64,000 bases of DNA from CALMFG01 sp963666035. GTDB taxonomy: Bacteria > Bacillota > Clostridia > Christensenellales > CALMFG01. Shown one piece after another: positions 1-7,958 of the stretch (the stretch's first letter is position 1; every line of letters starts with the position of its first letter). The stretch lies in the NCBI GenBank assembly GCA_963666035.2, contig CAXXJI010000008.1, positions 51,782-115,781 on the forward strand. The letters run 5' to 3'. The notes below the pieces were generated by a model. The model was not told where the DNA came from, searched no databases, and was given only the letters and a program-made list of their open reading frames with translations. The position numbers and the translations under genes were made by a program.

Positions 1-1
1 A

Positions 2-232
2 CAGCAGAGAATGACCTTAGAGATGTTGACTGATAAGTTTGGGGAAGAAAGTCTGCATACGGTGATCAGCAATTTGGCTGAATCTAACTTTCTGCAGGGC
101 AAGAACAAACTTTCACACGGCTGGAAAGCGCACATCAATTGGGTGATTCATCCGGTGAACTTCGAGAAGGTGCTGAATGGAGTTTATAACCAAAGTCAAA
201 TCACCAACAAGGGTTGTTTCAAACAAATATAA
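2..232 (+). CDS. Phage replication protein, C-terminal fragment (cut by window edge)
   Basis: The frame is open to the left edge, so this is the last 76 codons of a longer gene. The segment around NFLQGKN followed by a Trp-rich stretch (WKAHINWVIHPVNFEKVLNG) resembles the C-terminal tail of DnaD-like phage replisome organisers, which usually ends with a 'sdFLqGkn..w.a.fdWl..p.nf.KvleG.Y' pattern. Its role would be loading the helicase or primosome at the phage origin. The position before a methyltransferase and a HUH nuclease fits a phage replication module. Family assignment rests on this tail pattern only. Confidence 0.6.
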   Translation, partial: QQRMTLEMLTDKFGEESLHTVISNLAESNFLQGKNKLSHGWKAHINWVIHPVNFEKVLNGVYNQSQITNKGCFKQI

Positions 233-277
233 AATCGGGACGGGCGGGTGGTTCCCGTCCCATTAAAGGGGGTAGAC

Positions 278-463
278 ATGCTGGTTAATATCATCGGTGA
301 CAGGCTGACCATAGGACAGTGCCGCATGCTATATCGTATCGGATTCATTATTCAAATCAATGAAGGAAAGGTAAAGGTATTAAGGGAAGATGAAATACAT
401 CATCGGGAAAATCAAAGACGAACTGCTGGCCGATATCGGCAAGATAGCCAACACGGTGAGTGA
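278..463 (+). CDS. Small phage protein of unknown function
   Basis: A 61-residue protein. The ATG is chosen because AAAGGGGG lies a few bases upstream; an upstream in-frame start has no such site. The first 35 residues look structured (LTIGQCRMLYRIGF), while the C-terminal 25 are charged and basic and coincide with the overlap with the next gene, which begins 74 bases before this one ends. No family recognised. Confidence 0.5.
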   Translation: MLVNIIGDRLTIGQCRMLYRIGFIIQINEGKVKVLREDEIHHRENQRRTAGRYRQDSQHGE

Positions 464-638
464 ACTCGGCAAAGCAAAAACTGACGAGGATTTAGCCGAG
501 ATCATGAGTTGTGGCAGTTATGGATGTCCATCATATTACGGACTACTGGATACCGGATGTAAGAACCATACTAAAGCCATGTGCAAGCGCTGTTGGCTTC
601 GCGCCTTGAAAGAACTGCACAAGACGGAAAAAGCGTAA
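390..638 (+). CDS. Small Cys-rich phage protein
   Basis: An 82-residue protein preceded by AAGGGA. It has an N-terminal amphipathic helix and a C-terminal half with five cysteines (CGSYGC, then a Cys-Lys-Asn-His, then CKRCW), which could bind a metal. It starts inside the preceding small gene in another frame. Located in the phage early/replication module; no family recognised. Confidence 0.55.
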   Translation: MKYIIGKIKDELLADIGKIANTVSELGKAKTDEDLAEIMSCGSYGCPSYYGLLDTGCKNHTKAMCKRCWLRALKELHKTEKA

Positions 639-673
639 ACGAAAATTTAGGGGGAGAAAGTAAAGGGAGCACA

Positions 674-1393
674 TTGAAAAACGAGAATTTCTGCAAGCTG
701 ATCCACGGCGATTGCCTGAAAGTGATGGACGATTTAATTGACAAGGGCATTCAGGTGGACGCGATCATCACCGACCCGCCGTACCTCATCAACTACAAAA
801 GCGGCTTTCGCAAGGATAAGGATCATGACTTTTGCACGCCGATCGCCGGCGACGATGATGAGAATCTCATCAAAGCCTATATCCAAAAGTGCTTTGACCT
901 CATGAAAGACAACACGGCCATGTATATGTTTTGTTCTTCAACCCGGGTGGATATTTTCAAACGGGAACTGGAGAAATACTTCAAGGTTAAGAACATGATC
1001 ATCTGGAAGAAAAACAACCATACGGTGGGCGATCTGAAAGCCGCTTTCGGCCGATGTTATGAAGTGTTGTTTTTGGCCAACAAGGGCCGCAAGTTTTTTA
1101 ACGGCCATCGATTGACCGACATTTGGGAGTTTAAAAGAGTATCACCCAAGTACCAGATCCATCAGAACCAAAAGCCGATTGAACTGATTGAACTGGCTAT
1201 CGAGAAACACACCGATGAGGGAGATCTCATTTTTGACGGGTTTATGGGTAGCGGCACCACCGGGGTGGCCGCCCGGAAGCTAAACCGTAAGTTTATCGGG
1301 GTAGAAATTGAAAAGATGTATTTTGATATGGCCATTCACCGGGTACACGAGGAAGCCGACTCGGAGATGCCCGTTATATTGGAAACCGACTAA
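674..1393 (+). CDS. Phage DNA methyltransferase (beta-class, N4/N6 amino)
   Basis: A SAM-dependent DNA methyltransferase of 239 residues. The catalytic motif DPPY is near residue 35 and the SAM-binding motif FMGSGTTG is near residue 190. The order catalytic-then-SAM defines the beta class, whose members methylate adenine N6 or cytosine N4. The start is taken as a TTG after AAAGGGAG; the longer frame upstream overlaps the Cys-rich gene and lacks methyltransferase similarity. No restriction partner is nearby, so it is probably an orphan phage enzyme that modifies phage DNA against host restriction or influences packaging. Target sequence unknown. Confidence 0.88.
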   Translation: MKNENFCKLIHGDCLKVMDDLIDKGIQVDAIITDPPYLINYKSGFRKDKDHDFCTPIAGDDDENLIKAYIQKCFDLMKDNTAMYMFCSSTRVDIFKRELEKYFKVKNMIIWKKNNHTVGDLKAAFGRCYEVLFLANKGRKFFNGHRLTDIWEFKRVSPKYQIHQNQKPIELIELAIEKHTDEGDLIFDGFMGSGTTGVAARKLNRKFIGVEIEKMYFDMAIHRVHEEADSEMPVILETD

Positions 1394-1510
1394 ACATCGG
1401 CTTAAAGCAGCAACAGAAACTTAAAAACCAACCGCATCAAAAATCATCCTCCATAAAATAAATTACGGATAGTGGTTTGTTGGTTCCACTTCCCAATTAT
1501 GAGGAATAAC

Positions 1511-1783
1511 ATGACAGATTATTCAAATCGCAGATTACTAAGCGAACTCAACCGTATCGCGGCCGTATCCAAAGCCGAATATGAAGATGCGCAAGCACGC
1601 CTTGAGTATTACCGTTCGATACCGGATGACAGCCCGATGCAGAAAGCGTTCAACGTGCTGGCTGGGATGATTGAGAAGCGAGAAAAGCGAAGTTATCTTC
1701 CGGATGCGTATTGGGAACTGCTGGCCGAAGCCAAACGCCGCGGGCTGGTCAAGAGAAAGGAAAGCGATGAAACAGACAGATGA
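1511..1783 (+). CDS. Hypothetical phage protein
   Basis: A 90-residue, mostly alpha-helical, highly charged protein. The ATG follows GAGG by six bases. Its end overlaps the next gene by 17 bases, suggesting translational coupling. No family recognised. Confidence 0.55.
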   Translation: MTDYSNRRLLSELNRIAAVSKAEYEDAQARLEYYRSIPDDSPMQKAFNVLAGMIEKREKRSYLPDAYWELLAEAKRRGLVKRKESDETDR

Positions 1784-1991
1784 ATGGGATGCACTCGCGG
1801 CATTCGGCAGAACGACAAAGCAAATCAGTCAATCGATGCGTGACTTTGCGATGTTCATCCTCATTGTCACCACCTTCGGGCTGAACCCGCGGTGGAAGCA
1901 CCTGTGGCGCAACAGTAAAAGATTGCGGATCCGCAAGAAGTATCAAAACCTACTATATAAAGAAGCATGTAACGTTTGCCGGCAAAAATAA
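1767..1991 (+). CDS. Hypothetical small phage protein
   Basis: A 74-residue protein with an internal AGAAAGGAAAG ribosome binding site lying in the end of the previous gene. A hydrophobic stretch (FAMFILIVTTFG) around residues 27-38 is followed by a very basic tail, so it may be membrane-associated. No family recognised. Confidence 0.5.
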   Translation: MKQTDEWDALAAFGRTTKQISQSMRDFAMFILIVTTFGLNPRWKHLWRNSKRLRIRKKYQNLLYKEACNVCRQK

Positions 1992-2011
1992 ACTCCTTTG
2001 CGCACACAGGT

Positions 2012-2042
2012 GCGGCCCGCCGGCGGCCGCGCCATATTTTTT
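2012..2042 (+). terminator. Possible weak terminator closing the early phage genes
   Basis: GCGGCC and GGCCGC form a six-pair GC stem with a seven-base loop, followed after six bases by TTTTTT. The separation between stem and U run makes this weaker than the other terminators in the window. Confidence 0.35.
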
Positions 2043-2171
2043 AGCATTAAAGCGATTCGCTTTTCTTCTATATATATAACTGGATAGGATTGGGGCATAC
2101 TCTAGCCCTAACCGTCCTCGTGATGAGTATTAGATTTACGACCATAACAGGTAAACAAGAGGTTGTTTGAA

Positions 2172-3017
2172 ATGGCGCACAATCAAGATGATATTTTTGA
2201 TCTATTTGATATTAAAGCATTCGATACCCGGGAAGCCGAGATACAATCCATTAAGGGCAAAGATATCATGCAATATAAGACCAAGACGATTGTCTCAGGC
2301 CCCATGCTCGAGAGTGAAATCTATCCGGTATGGCGAATCCCCTTGGGAGGAAGAGGGAAGTCCTGTAATCCGTCACGTGAAGCCCAGCGGAACCTCAACA
2401 ACAAGAACGCGGTGAAGCGCGTCATCCGACTGATCAACACCAACTTTGATGCCAGGCATATCTGGGCAACGCTGACTTATCATCCAGACCACCTGCCCGA
2501 AACGCCCGAGCAAGCCAAACGCGACATGCAGAATTATATTCGCCGGATTAAAAGGCAGATGGAGAAAGCCGGACTGGGTGAATTGAAATATATTTATGTG
2601 ACTGAATATGCGGAAGCTGGACCCGGAGTACCCAAGAAACGGGTACATCACCATATCGTCATGAACTTGACCGACCGGGATATCGCCGAGAGAATGTGGA
2701 ACGGCGGCGGCCGTACGCAAGCCCGGCGATTACAGCCGGATGATTACGGCCTTGAAGGTATGGCGCGGTACATCACCAAGGATCCAAAAGGGTTTAAACG
2801 ATATAGCTGTAGTCGGAACTTGAAACAGCCCATCGTGTATGAATCCATGCACCGATTCACCAAGCGCAAAGCCGAGAAGCTGGCCAGTGATTTGGACGGC
2901 GCCAAGGCGATGTTCGAGAAGATGTACCCGAAGTATGTGTTCAAAGACCTTGAAATCCGTTACAGCCAGTTTGTTTCGGGCGTGTATATCTACGCTAAGA
3001 TGCGGCGATTGAATTAA
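2172..3017 (+). CDS. HUH-type replication endonuclease (rolling-circle Rep-like)
   Basis: A 281-residue protein of the rolling-circle replication-associated family (ORF2/G2P-like). The metal-binding HUH motif is visible as VHHHIVMN near residue 163. A downstream Tyr in ARYITKDPKG (about residue 203) is the likely nucleophile that would form the covalent 5'-phosphotyrosine bond after nicking. The ATG is preferred over an upstream TTG because AAGAGG is nine bases before it. Such enzymes nick one strand to start rolling-circle replication. In a dsDNA tailed phage it may start the late replication phase; this is inference. Confidence 0.75.
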   Translation: MAHNQDDIFDLFDIKAFDTREAEIQSIKGKDIMQYKTKTIVSGPMLESEIYPVWRIPLGGRGKSCNPSREAQRNLNNKNAVKRVIRLINTNFDARHIWATLTYHPDHLPETPEQAKRDMQNYIRRIKRQMEKAGLGELKYIYVTEYAEAGPGVPKKRVHHHIVMNLTDRDIAERMWNGGGRTQARRLQPDDYGLEGMARYITKDPKGFKRYSCSRNLKQPIVYESMHRFTKRKAEKLASDLDGAKAMFEKMYPKYVFKDLEIRYSQFVSGVYIYAKMRRLN

Positions 3018-3032
3018 ACAAAGGGGGAAACC

Positions 3033-3425
3033 ATGACACTGGAACGCTTAAAGAACTACCGTCAGCTGGTATTCAGCATTTGCCGAATGGAAGAACAGCT
3101 GGCCGAAATCGACACCAAGCTGACCCGTACCACAACGACCTTAACCGGGATGCCCAAGTGCAAAACACCGAAAGATATCACCAATGAGCTCTTAGCCCAG
3201 CGGGTGGATTTGCATGACTTAATCAACAAGAAGCTGGTGAGCGCATCAGTTGAAGTGGCACAGATTAGCCAGGCGATACTGGAACTGCCCGAGCCTGCCC
3301 GGAGTATTTTTCGCATGCGGTATCTCGACGGACAGCAATGGGCGATTATTGCGGTTGCGCTTAACTATGGACGGTCTCAAGTGTTCAAAATTCACTATGA
3401 CACTGTCAGCGAGATGGGCTGGTAA
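3033..3425 (+). CDS. Sigma-70-like late transcription regulator (DUF1492/ArpU-like)
   Basis: A 130-residue protein with an N-terminal coiled coil and a C-terminal helix-turn-helix similar to sigma region 4 (RMRYLDGQQWAIIAVALNY, residues about 94-112). Small proteins of this kind sit just before the packaging genes of Firmicutes phages and are thought to switch on the late operon. It has a strong GGGGGAAACC ribosome binding site and follows the Rep-like gene by 15 bases. The probable late promoter lies just downstream. Confidence 0.75.
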   Translation: MTLERLKNYRQLVFSICRMEEQLAEIDTKLTRTTTTLTGMPKCKTPKDITNELLAQRVDLHDLINKKLVSASVEVAQISQAILELPEPARSIFRMRYLDGQQWAIIAVALNYGRSQVFKIHYDTVSEMGW

Positions 3426-3433
3426 AGAGCGGA

Positions 3434-3462
3434 CACCATCGGACTATGTTCTGTGGTATGAT
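3434..3462 (+). promoter_or_regulatory. Candidate phage late promoter
   Basis: A TATGAT -10 element lies about 30 bases after the late-regulator gene, with no good -35 box 17 bases upstream. This is the pattern expected of an activator-dependent promoter. The position is where late transcription starts in related phages. Only the -10 element is seen directly. Confidence 0.35.
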
Positions 3463-3474
3463 GGCACTGTAGAA

Positions 3475-3500
3475 GGTGACGGAAATACCGCCGCCTTTTT
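3475..3500 (+). terminator. Terminator, first copy of a duplicated pair
   Basis: GGTGACGG and CCGCCGCC pair across a five-base loop with one A-C mismatch and run into TTTTT. A nearly identical hairpin occurs at 4759-4784, on the far side of the next gene. Confidence 0.75.
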
Positions 3501-3541
3501 GCTTAATAGCAAGATAATGAGTAGTTATGAAATAACAAATA

Positions 3542-3570
3542 TTTACTTTAAGCAAAGCATTCGGTATAAT
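3542..3570 (+). promoter_or_regulatory. Sigma-A-type promoter for the 3588-4733 gene
   Basis: TTTACT, a 17-base spacer and a consensus TATAAT lie 18 bases before the ATG of the next gene. It sits just after a terminator, so the gene would be transcribed independently of the phage operons, probably also in the lysogen. Confidence 0.75.
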
Positions 3571-3587
3571 TTTGATTGAGGTGAATT

Positions 3588-4733
3588 ATGAAAAAATTAT
3601 ATCGAGTTTTAGTAATAGCTATATTGTCATTTGTCGTTTTATTTTCAGGTATTGTAGTTTTTGCTGAGGAGAATCCTACTGCCGAAGAGTTACAAGGGGT
3701 TAAAGATAAACAATCGGAGATCGAGCAGAAAATTGAAGACATTCTTAACTGGCAAGAACAAAATAATATTGACATGATTGTGGAAAGCTACGAAGCCGCG
3801 AAAACTGCATATGACGAAATCTCTTTAAAACTTGATAGAAGAACAACTTGGTTAGCAATTCTAGTAACTATTTGGACAATACTCGGAGTAGCTCTACCGA
3901 TTTATGATAGGTTATCATTTTCGAAGACTAATGAGAAGCTCAAGGCCACCTCGAATAAGTTGAAGAAACTGGAAGATAGTGAAAAAGAAATGAATAAACG
4001 CTTTGTCATATCATCTCAAGAACAATACATTCAAGAATTGAAATTAAGACGAGAGATATCAAGAAGCAAAAACTCTAAGATGAACACGCAGGCCATTCAG
4101 GACTGGGATTCTATGATTATTAATAGCATAAGAACATTGTTATTAGTTGACTCATTGACAAGAGAACAGCGTATTTCTTGGCATAGAAATTTAGCAAAAG
4201 AGTATGCTAATATAGGCAAATTCAATGAGTTTTCGGAAAACATGGAATGTGCTTACGCAATTGCGGAAAGTAATAACGATAAGTACATGATTGTTTTTGA
4301 AAAGGCGGAGGAATTATTCTCTTGCTGTATTTTTGATTCTCATGCAACGAACAGCGAAGTGAAACAAGCGGTTAATGAGTTCAAACGAGCACAGGCGCTG
4401 AGCGATGAGGGAAGCGAGAAATTTTTTTTCGAGATATGTTGGTGTTATTCAATTCTCTTTAAAGAAGACGATTACATTGTGAACAAAATCATTGATTTTG
4501 AGGATTACTTATACTATGTTGAACAGGAATTTGACGATTTAAAAACGCAAGAAAATCCTAAACAAGAAATAGCCAATGCAGTCAACGAAGTCGGGAAGTT
4601 GTTTTATTCGAAATTTGGGATTCTAGAAGATGACTTGTTTAGTGTAGAGAGACTTAACGAACTGTACGATAGGGTAGGAGTTGAAGAGTTTATCAAAGAA
4701 AATATCTCTCAGCTTAAAAGGCTAATCAAGTAA
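3588..4733 (+). CDS. Membrane-anchored coiled-coil protein, phage 'moron'
   Basis: A 381-residue protein of unknown family. Residues 5-26 are hydrophobic and look like a signal peptide or first TM segment. Residues 30-75 form a charged coiled coil. A second TM segment lies at about 86-107 and is followed by another coiled coil (108-150) and a long helical, TPR-like domain to the end. A likely topology is outside coiled coil and inside C-terminal domain. It has its own promoter and a GAGGTGAATT ribosome binding site, is flanked by two copies of the same terminator, and is much more AT-rich than the phage genes around it. These are signs of an inserted lysogenic-conversion gene. Superinfection exclusion or host defence is a reasonable guess but unproven. 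Confidence 0.8.
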   Translation: MKKLYRVLVIAILSFVVLFSGIVVFAEENPTAEELQGVKDKQSEIEQKIEDILNWQEQNNIDMIVESYEAAKTAYDEISLKLDRRTTWLAILVTIWTILGVALPIYDRLSFSKTNEKLKATSNKLKKLEDSEKEMNKRFVISSQEQYIQELKLRREISRSKNSKMNTQAIQDWDSMIINSIRTLLLVDSLTREQRISWHRNLAKEYANIGKFNEFSENMECAYAIAESNNDKYMIVFEKAEELFSCCIFDSHATNSEVKQAVNEFKRAQALSDEGSEKFFFEICWCYSILFKEDDYIVNKIIDFEDYLYYVEQEFDDLKTQENPKQEIANAVNEVGKLFYSKFGILEDDLFSVERLNELYDRVGVEEFIKENISQLKRLIK

Positions 4734-4758
4734 GGAGTAAAATAATAAATACAATTGA

Positions 4759-4784
4759 GGTGACGGATAACCGCCGCCTTTTTT
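4759..4784 (+). terminator. Terminator, second copy of the duplicated pair
   Basis: GGTGACGG, a four-base loop and CCGCCGCC followed by TTTTTT. It matches the hairpin upstream of the moron gene except in the loop. Confidence 0.8.
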
Positions 4785-4815
4785 ATTTATCTATCACGCG
4801 GTAAGGAGTGCGCCT

Positions 4816-5187
4816 ATGCTTAAAGGCCCCAAGCGCCCATGCGCACATATTGGGTGCAATCGCCTGGTCACCGCGCCGGAACGCTATTGCCCGGAGCATA
4901 GGGAACAACACAGCCCGGACGCGAACCGCCCGAACAGCTACCGCCGAGGTTACACCAAAGCATGGCAGCGGTACCGCGTCCAATTCCTCGCCGAGCACCC
5001 TGTGTGTGTGGTGTGCCTAAGGCAAGGACAATTGCGTGAAGCCACGGTGGTGGACCATATCATCCCGCACAAAGGGAACATGAAACTGTTCTGGGACAAG
5101 ACTAACCACCAAGCGCTGTGTAAGCGTTGTCATGATAGCAAAACCGCCAAGCAAGACGGTGGCTTTGGTAAACCCGCCCAAAAGTGA
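4816..5187 (+). CDS. Phage HNH endonuclease
   Basis: A 123-residue HNH nuclease. The fold is marked by a zinc-binding CVVC pair (about residue 63), VVDHIIPHKG with the catalytic His (about residue 78), an Asn in KTNHQALC and the second zinc pair CKRCH. An extra N-terminal Cys/His cluster (CAHIGC, YCPEH) may bind another zinc. HNH proteins next to terminase genes take part in cos cleavage and packaging in many siphophages, and this one lies about 430 bases before the small terminase. Confidence 0.9.
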   Translation: MLKGPKRPCAHIGCNRLVTAPERYCPEHREQHSPDANRPNSYRRGYTKAWQRYRVQFLAEHPVCVVCLRQGQLREATVVDHIIPHKGNMKLFWDKTNHQALCKRCHDSKTAKQDGGFGKPAQK

Positions 5188-5193
5188 TATAAT
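5165..5193 (+). promoter_or_regulatory. Promoter for the small gene at 5216
   Basis: TTGGTA, a 17-base spacer and TATAAT with a TG extension (TGATATAAT). It overlaps the end of the HNH gene and sits 23 bases before the next ATG. Confidence 0.65.
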
Positions 5194-5215
5194 ACCACTA
5201 TGGGGAGGTGATATC

Positions 5216-5428
5216 ATGGATACCAATCGAGAAATAGAGATATTATCGTTCTTAGCGTATGGCGATCATTATGGGGGACCCACACTGAAGGACATGGATT
5301 TCACGAAAGAAGAACTGAATGAGTTGGAAAATGAAGAGTATATTACCTGCATCAATCTTGTCCCATTAAAATATAAAATAACTATTAAAGGTTCCAAGCA
5401 TTTAAAGAAAATAGCTAAGAAGAGATAG
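5216..5428 (+). CDS. Small winged-helix-like protein, second autonomous 'moron'
   Basis: A 70-residue protein with predicted helices followed by a beta-hairpin-like end (YITCINLVPLKYKITIKG), in keeping with a small winged helix, though no family is recognised. The GGGGAGGTG ribosome binding site fixes the ATG. It has its own extended -10 promoter and a terminator directly after it, so it forms an independent transcription unit inside the packaging region. Confidence 0.65.
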   Translation: MDTNREIEILSFLAYGDHYGGPTLKDMDFTKEELNELENEEYITCINLVPLKYKITIKGSKHLKKIAKKR

Positions 5429-5458
5429 ATAATCAGCTGCAATTTAATTTAAAAGCAC

Positions 5459-5488
5459 AAAAAACGCATTGATTTGATGCGTTTTTTT
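5459..5488 (+). terminator. Rho-independent terminator
   Basis: AAAAAACGCAT and ATGCGTTTTTT form an 11-pair stem with a seven-base loop, ending in a T run. It closes the small gene at 5216 and can act on both strands. Confidence 0.8.
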
Positions 5489-5504
5489 CATGCATTTTTA
5501 TCGA

Positions 5505-5590
5505 CAGAGGGGGTAGGGGGTGCAAAAAAGTATAAAGTAAGCGGTGCCGGAAACCGTCCGCCCTTAGTTTGTGAAAAAAATTCCCTAAAT
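5505..5590 (+). other. Probable cos (packaging) region
   Basis: A non-coding stretch directly before the small terminase. It holds a G-rich run (GAGGGGGTAGGGGGTGC), a GC-rich imperfect hairpin (GCGGTGCCGGAAACCGTCCGC) and the A-rich run GTGAAAAAAATTCCC. This layout is common upstream of terS in cos-type phages of Firmicutes that also carry an HNH protein. The exact cut site cannot be read from the sequence. Confidence 0.5.
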
Positions 5591-5614
5591 CGAGGTCGAA
5601 AGGAGTGATTTTAG

Positions 5615-6148
5615 ATGGGGAGACCGTCGGACAGCACCAAAGTGATTGAAATGAAAGGACGATCTCACCGGACCAAAGCGGAACTTGAGCAAAGAAAACA
5701 GCACGAGGAAGCGTCGCTCTCAAAAATCAAGCTGAAGGAAAAACCCGAGGTCAAAGCCAACGAACGAGCGCACGCCGAGTTCCTTCGGTTGAAGCGCCTG
5801 CTCACTGCCATTGAGAAATGCGACGGCCTGTACGAAAACGCGATTAACCGTTATTGTCTGCTGTTCGCCGAGTGCTTTGAGTTTGAGGAAAAGTGTGAGC
5901 AGTTTTATGACGGCGTAATCGGCCTCGAGGAATCCTGGGCGAATGGCGAAATCAAGGATGTTGAGTATTACGGGCTTCGCACCAAGATGCAAAGCCAGAT
6001 CATCGCGCTGGATAAGCAGGTGATGGCCAAGCGCAATATGATGCTGGCCATCGAGAAAGAACACTTGATGACCATCGCCGCGGCGCTTCGCTCGGTACCC
6101 AAAAAGCAGGAGAAGAAAAAGGACAAAAATGATGACCTTTTCTCATAA
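5615..6148 (+). CDS. terS: Terminase small subunit (P27 family)
   Basis: A 177-residue DNA-recognition subunit of the packaging motor. It begins MGRPSDSTKVI, a start typical of P27-family small terminases, continues with a basic region and a long helical core, and ends in a lysine-rich tail. An AAAGGAGTGA ribosome binding site precedes it. It follows the probable cos region and overlaps terL by 20 bases. Confidence 0.85.
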   Translation: MGRPSDSTKVIEMKGRSHRTKAELEQRKQHEEASLSKIKLKEKPEVKANERAHAEFLRLKRLLTAIEKCDGLYENAINRYCLLFAECFEFEEKCEQFYDGVIGLEESWANGEIKDVEYYGLRTKMQSQIIALDKQVMAKRNMMLAIEKEHLMTIAAALRSVPKKQEKKKDKNDDLFS

Positions 6149-7958
6149 AGACTTAGGTGCGGTTTGTGACCTAAATCATCCGACGCATCTTTACGCGCTC
6201 GAAGTGGTGGAAGGCAAACGCATCGCGGGTGAGTGGGAAAAGCGATCCTGCGAAAGGCACCTATCCGACCTGCTCCGGCAGGGTACGGATGACTTCCCGT
6301 ATGTGTTCGACGAATCGCGGGCCGATCGCATCTTTCGCTGGTTCGTCGTCGCGTGCGTGCATGTCCGCGGTGTGTTCACCGGTAAGACTATTCAGCTTTT
6401 GCCGTTTCAGCAGTACGACTACGGCAGTATCTTCGGCTGGGTGCACCAAGACACCGGCCGGCGGCGATTCACCTATGCGTTTATCGAGATTGCCAGAGGT
6501 CACGCGAAATCCACCGGCCAGTCGGGCATCGCCAATTACGGGCTCTGCTCGGACTGCTACTACCCGCCCGGGCATCCGGAGGAACGTATCTTCGAGATGA
6601 ACCCGCACATCGAGTGCGCGGCGTATGATAAGGGGCAGGCCAAGATCGTCTGGAAGGACGCGCTTTCCATGGCCGAAGCCAGCCCACGGATCCGTGAGCA
6701 GTTGGACATCGGCCGAACGTTTATCCGTCACAAAACCCGCGGCGGGCACATTGACCCGCTATCCAAGGAAACGGCCAACAAGGACGGGCTTGCGCCATCC
6801 ATCGCGGTCATCGATGAGTACCATGCCTGGAAGTCATCTAAGCTGTACGATAAGATCACCTCATCTTTGGGTAAGCGCGCCCAGTCGCTGGTCAGCATCA
6901 TCACCACCGCCGGCGACGATGCCGAGAATAATCCGTGCAAAAAAGAGGAGGAACTGTGTAAGAAAATCCTATCGGGTGAAGTTATCGATGAAACATATTT
7001 TATCAACATCCGGCAGCTGGACGAGGGCGACAGCCCGCATGACAAATCGGTCTGGCCGAAAGCTAACCCGATGCTTTCTGAGGATAATGAGTACACGCGG
7101 ATCCTTCGGGCGCAAATCGAGAACGACTACAAGAAAGCCTACGGTTCAGGCTTGTACTCTAAAATCCATGAGTTTCTGATCAAGCGGATGAACCTGTGGC
7201 AAGCCGAAAGCGAAAAACGCTTTATGAGCGGTCATATGGATAAGTTTAAAAGCCTGGCCATCCCACGCAAAGACTTCTTAGCGCTGGTCCGCGGCCGTGA
7301 AGCGTATAACGGACTTGACCTTTCCAAGACCATTGACTTAACCGCCAGCGCCTATGTGTTTAACCTTGACGACGGCCGGGTCGCAGTTACCGCGCATGGG
7401 TTTATTCCTGAAGACCGGGTCAAGGAACATGAACAGAGCGACCAGGTGGAATACCGCGAATGGTCGAAACAAGGCTGGTGCACTTTAACGCCCGGCGCCG
7501 TCGTGGACTACAAACTGGTGCTGGATCATATCCACCGGATGGAGATTGAGCAGGGCTGGGTGATGAAAGAGATCTGCTATGACCCGTACAGCGCCGAGTA
7601 CCCCACACAGGACTTGGAGCGCGAAGGGTACACCCGGGTGGAGATCCTGCAGGTGATGTCCGTTTTGTCCGAGCCGACCAAGTTTTTCAGAACTTTGGTG
7701 CTGGAAGGCAAGCTGGTACACGACGGAAGTCCCTTGCTGACATGGTGTGTCGGAAACGCCATGGAGATTACGGACACCAACGAGAACATCAAACTATCCA
7801 AACGCAATAAAGATGACAGCCAGCGGATTGACCTTTTGGCCGCCGCCATCAACGCTTTGGTGCGCGCCATGGTTGACGCGCAAGTCCCGGCATTGCCGGA
7901 ATTAACGGAGGCATACCTTGAAGAATTCTACCGGGAAGGCTCGGGAAAAGAAGAATAA
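6129..7958 (+). CDS. terL: Terminase large subunit
   Basis: The 609-residue packaging ATPase and nuclease (Terminase_1 family). The Walker A region is ARGHAKSTG (about residue 123). Walker B is AVIDEYHAW near residue 228, followed by a TTAGD coupling motif. The nuclease domain opens with GLDLSKTIDLTA near residue 397, with the metal-binding Asp. Length is normal. It starts inside terS, suggesting translational coupling. Confidence 0.95.
   Translation: MMTFSHKDLGAVCDLNHPTHLYALEVVEGKRIAGEWEKRSCERHLSDLLRQGTDDFPYVFDESRADRIFRWFVVACVHVRGVFTGKTIQLLPFQQYDYGSIFGWVHQDTGRRRFTYAFIEIARGHAKSTGQSGIANYGLCSDCYYPPGHPEERIFEMNPHIECAAYDKGQAKIVWKDALSMAEASPRIREQLDIGRTFIRHKTRGGHIDPLSKETANKDGLAPSIAVIDEYHAWKSSKLYDKITSSLGKRAQSLVSIITTAGDDAENNPCKKEEELCKKILSGEVIDETYFINIRQLDEGDSPHDKSVWPKANPMLSEDNEYTRILRAQIENDYKKAYGSGLYSKIHEFLIKRMNLWQAESEKRFMSGHMDKFKSLAIPRKDFLALVRGREAYNGLDLSKTIDLTASAYVFNLDDGRVAVTAHGFIPEDRVKEHEQSDQVEYREWSKQGWCTLTPGAVVDYKLVLDHIHRMEIEQGWVMKEICYDPYSAEYPTQDLEREGYTRVEILQVMSVLSEPTKFFRTLVLEGKLVHDGSPLLTWCVGNAMEITDTNENIKLSKRNKDDSQRIDLLAAAINALVRAMVDAQVPALPELTEAYLEEFYREGSGKEE

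Noticed and set aside
2085..2160. Hammerhead-ribozyme-like GTGATGAG segment upstream of the Rep-like gene
   Set aside because: The core would need CTGATGA and a GAAA; the essential C is a G and no GAAA is present in the right place, so the ribozyme core is not satisfied.
6261..6749. 162-codon open frame antisense to terL
   Set aside because: It lies wholly within the well-supported large terminase gene, has no ribosome binding site and looks like a shadow of GC-rich coding sequence.
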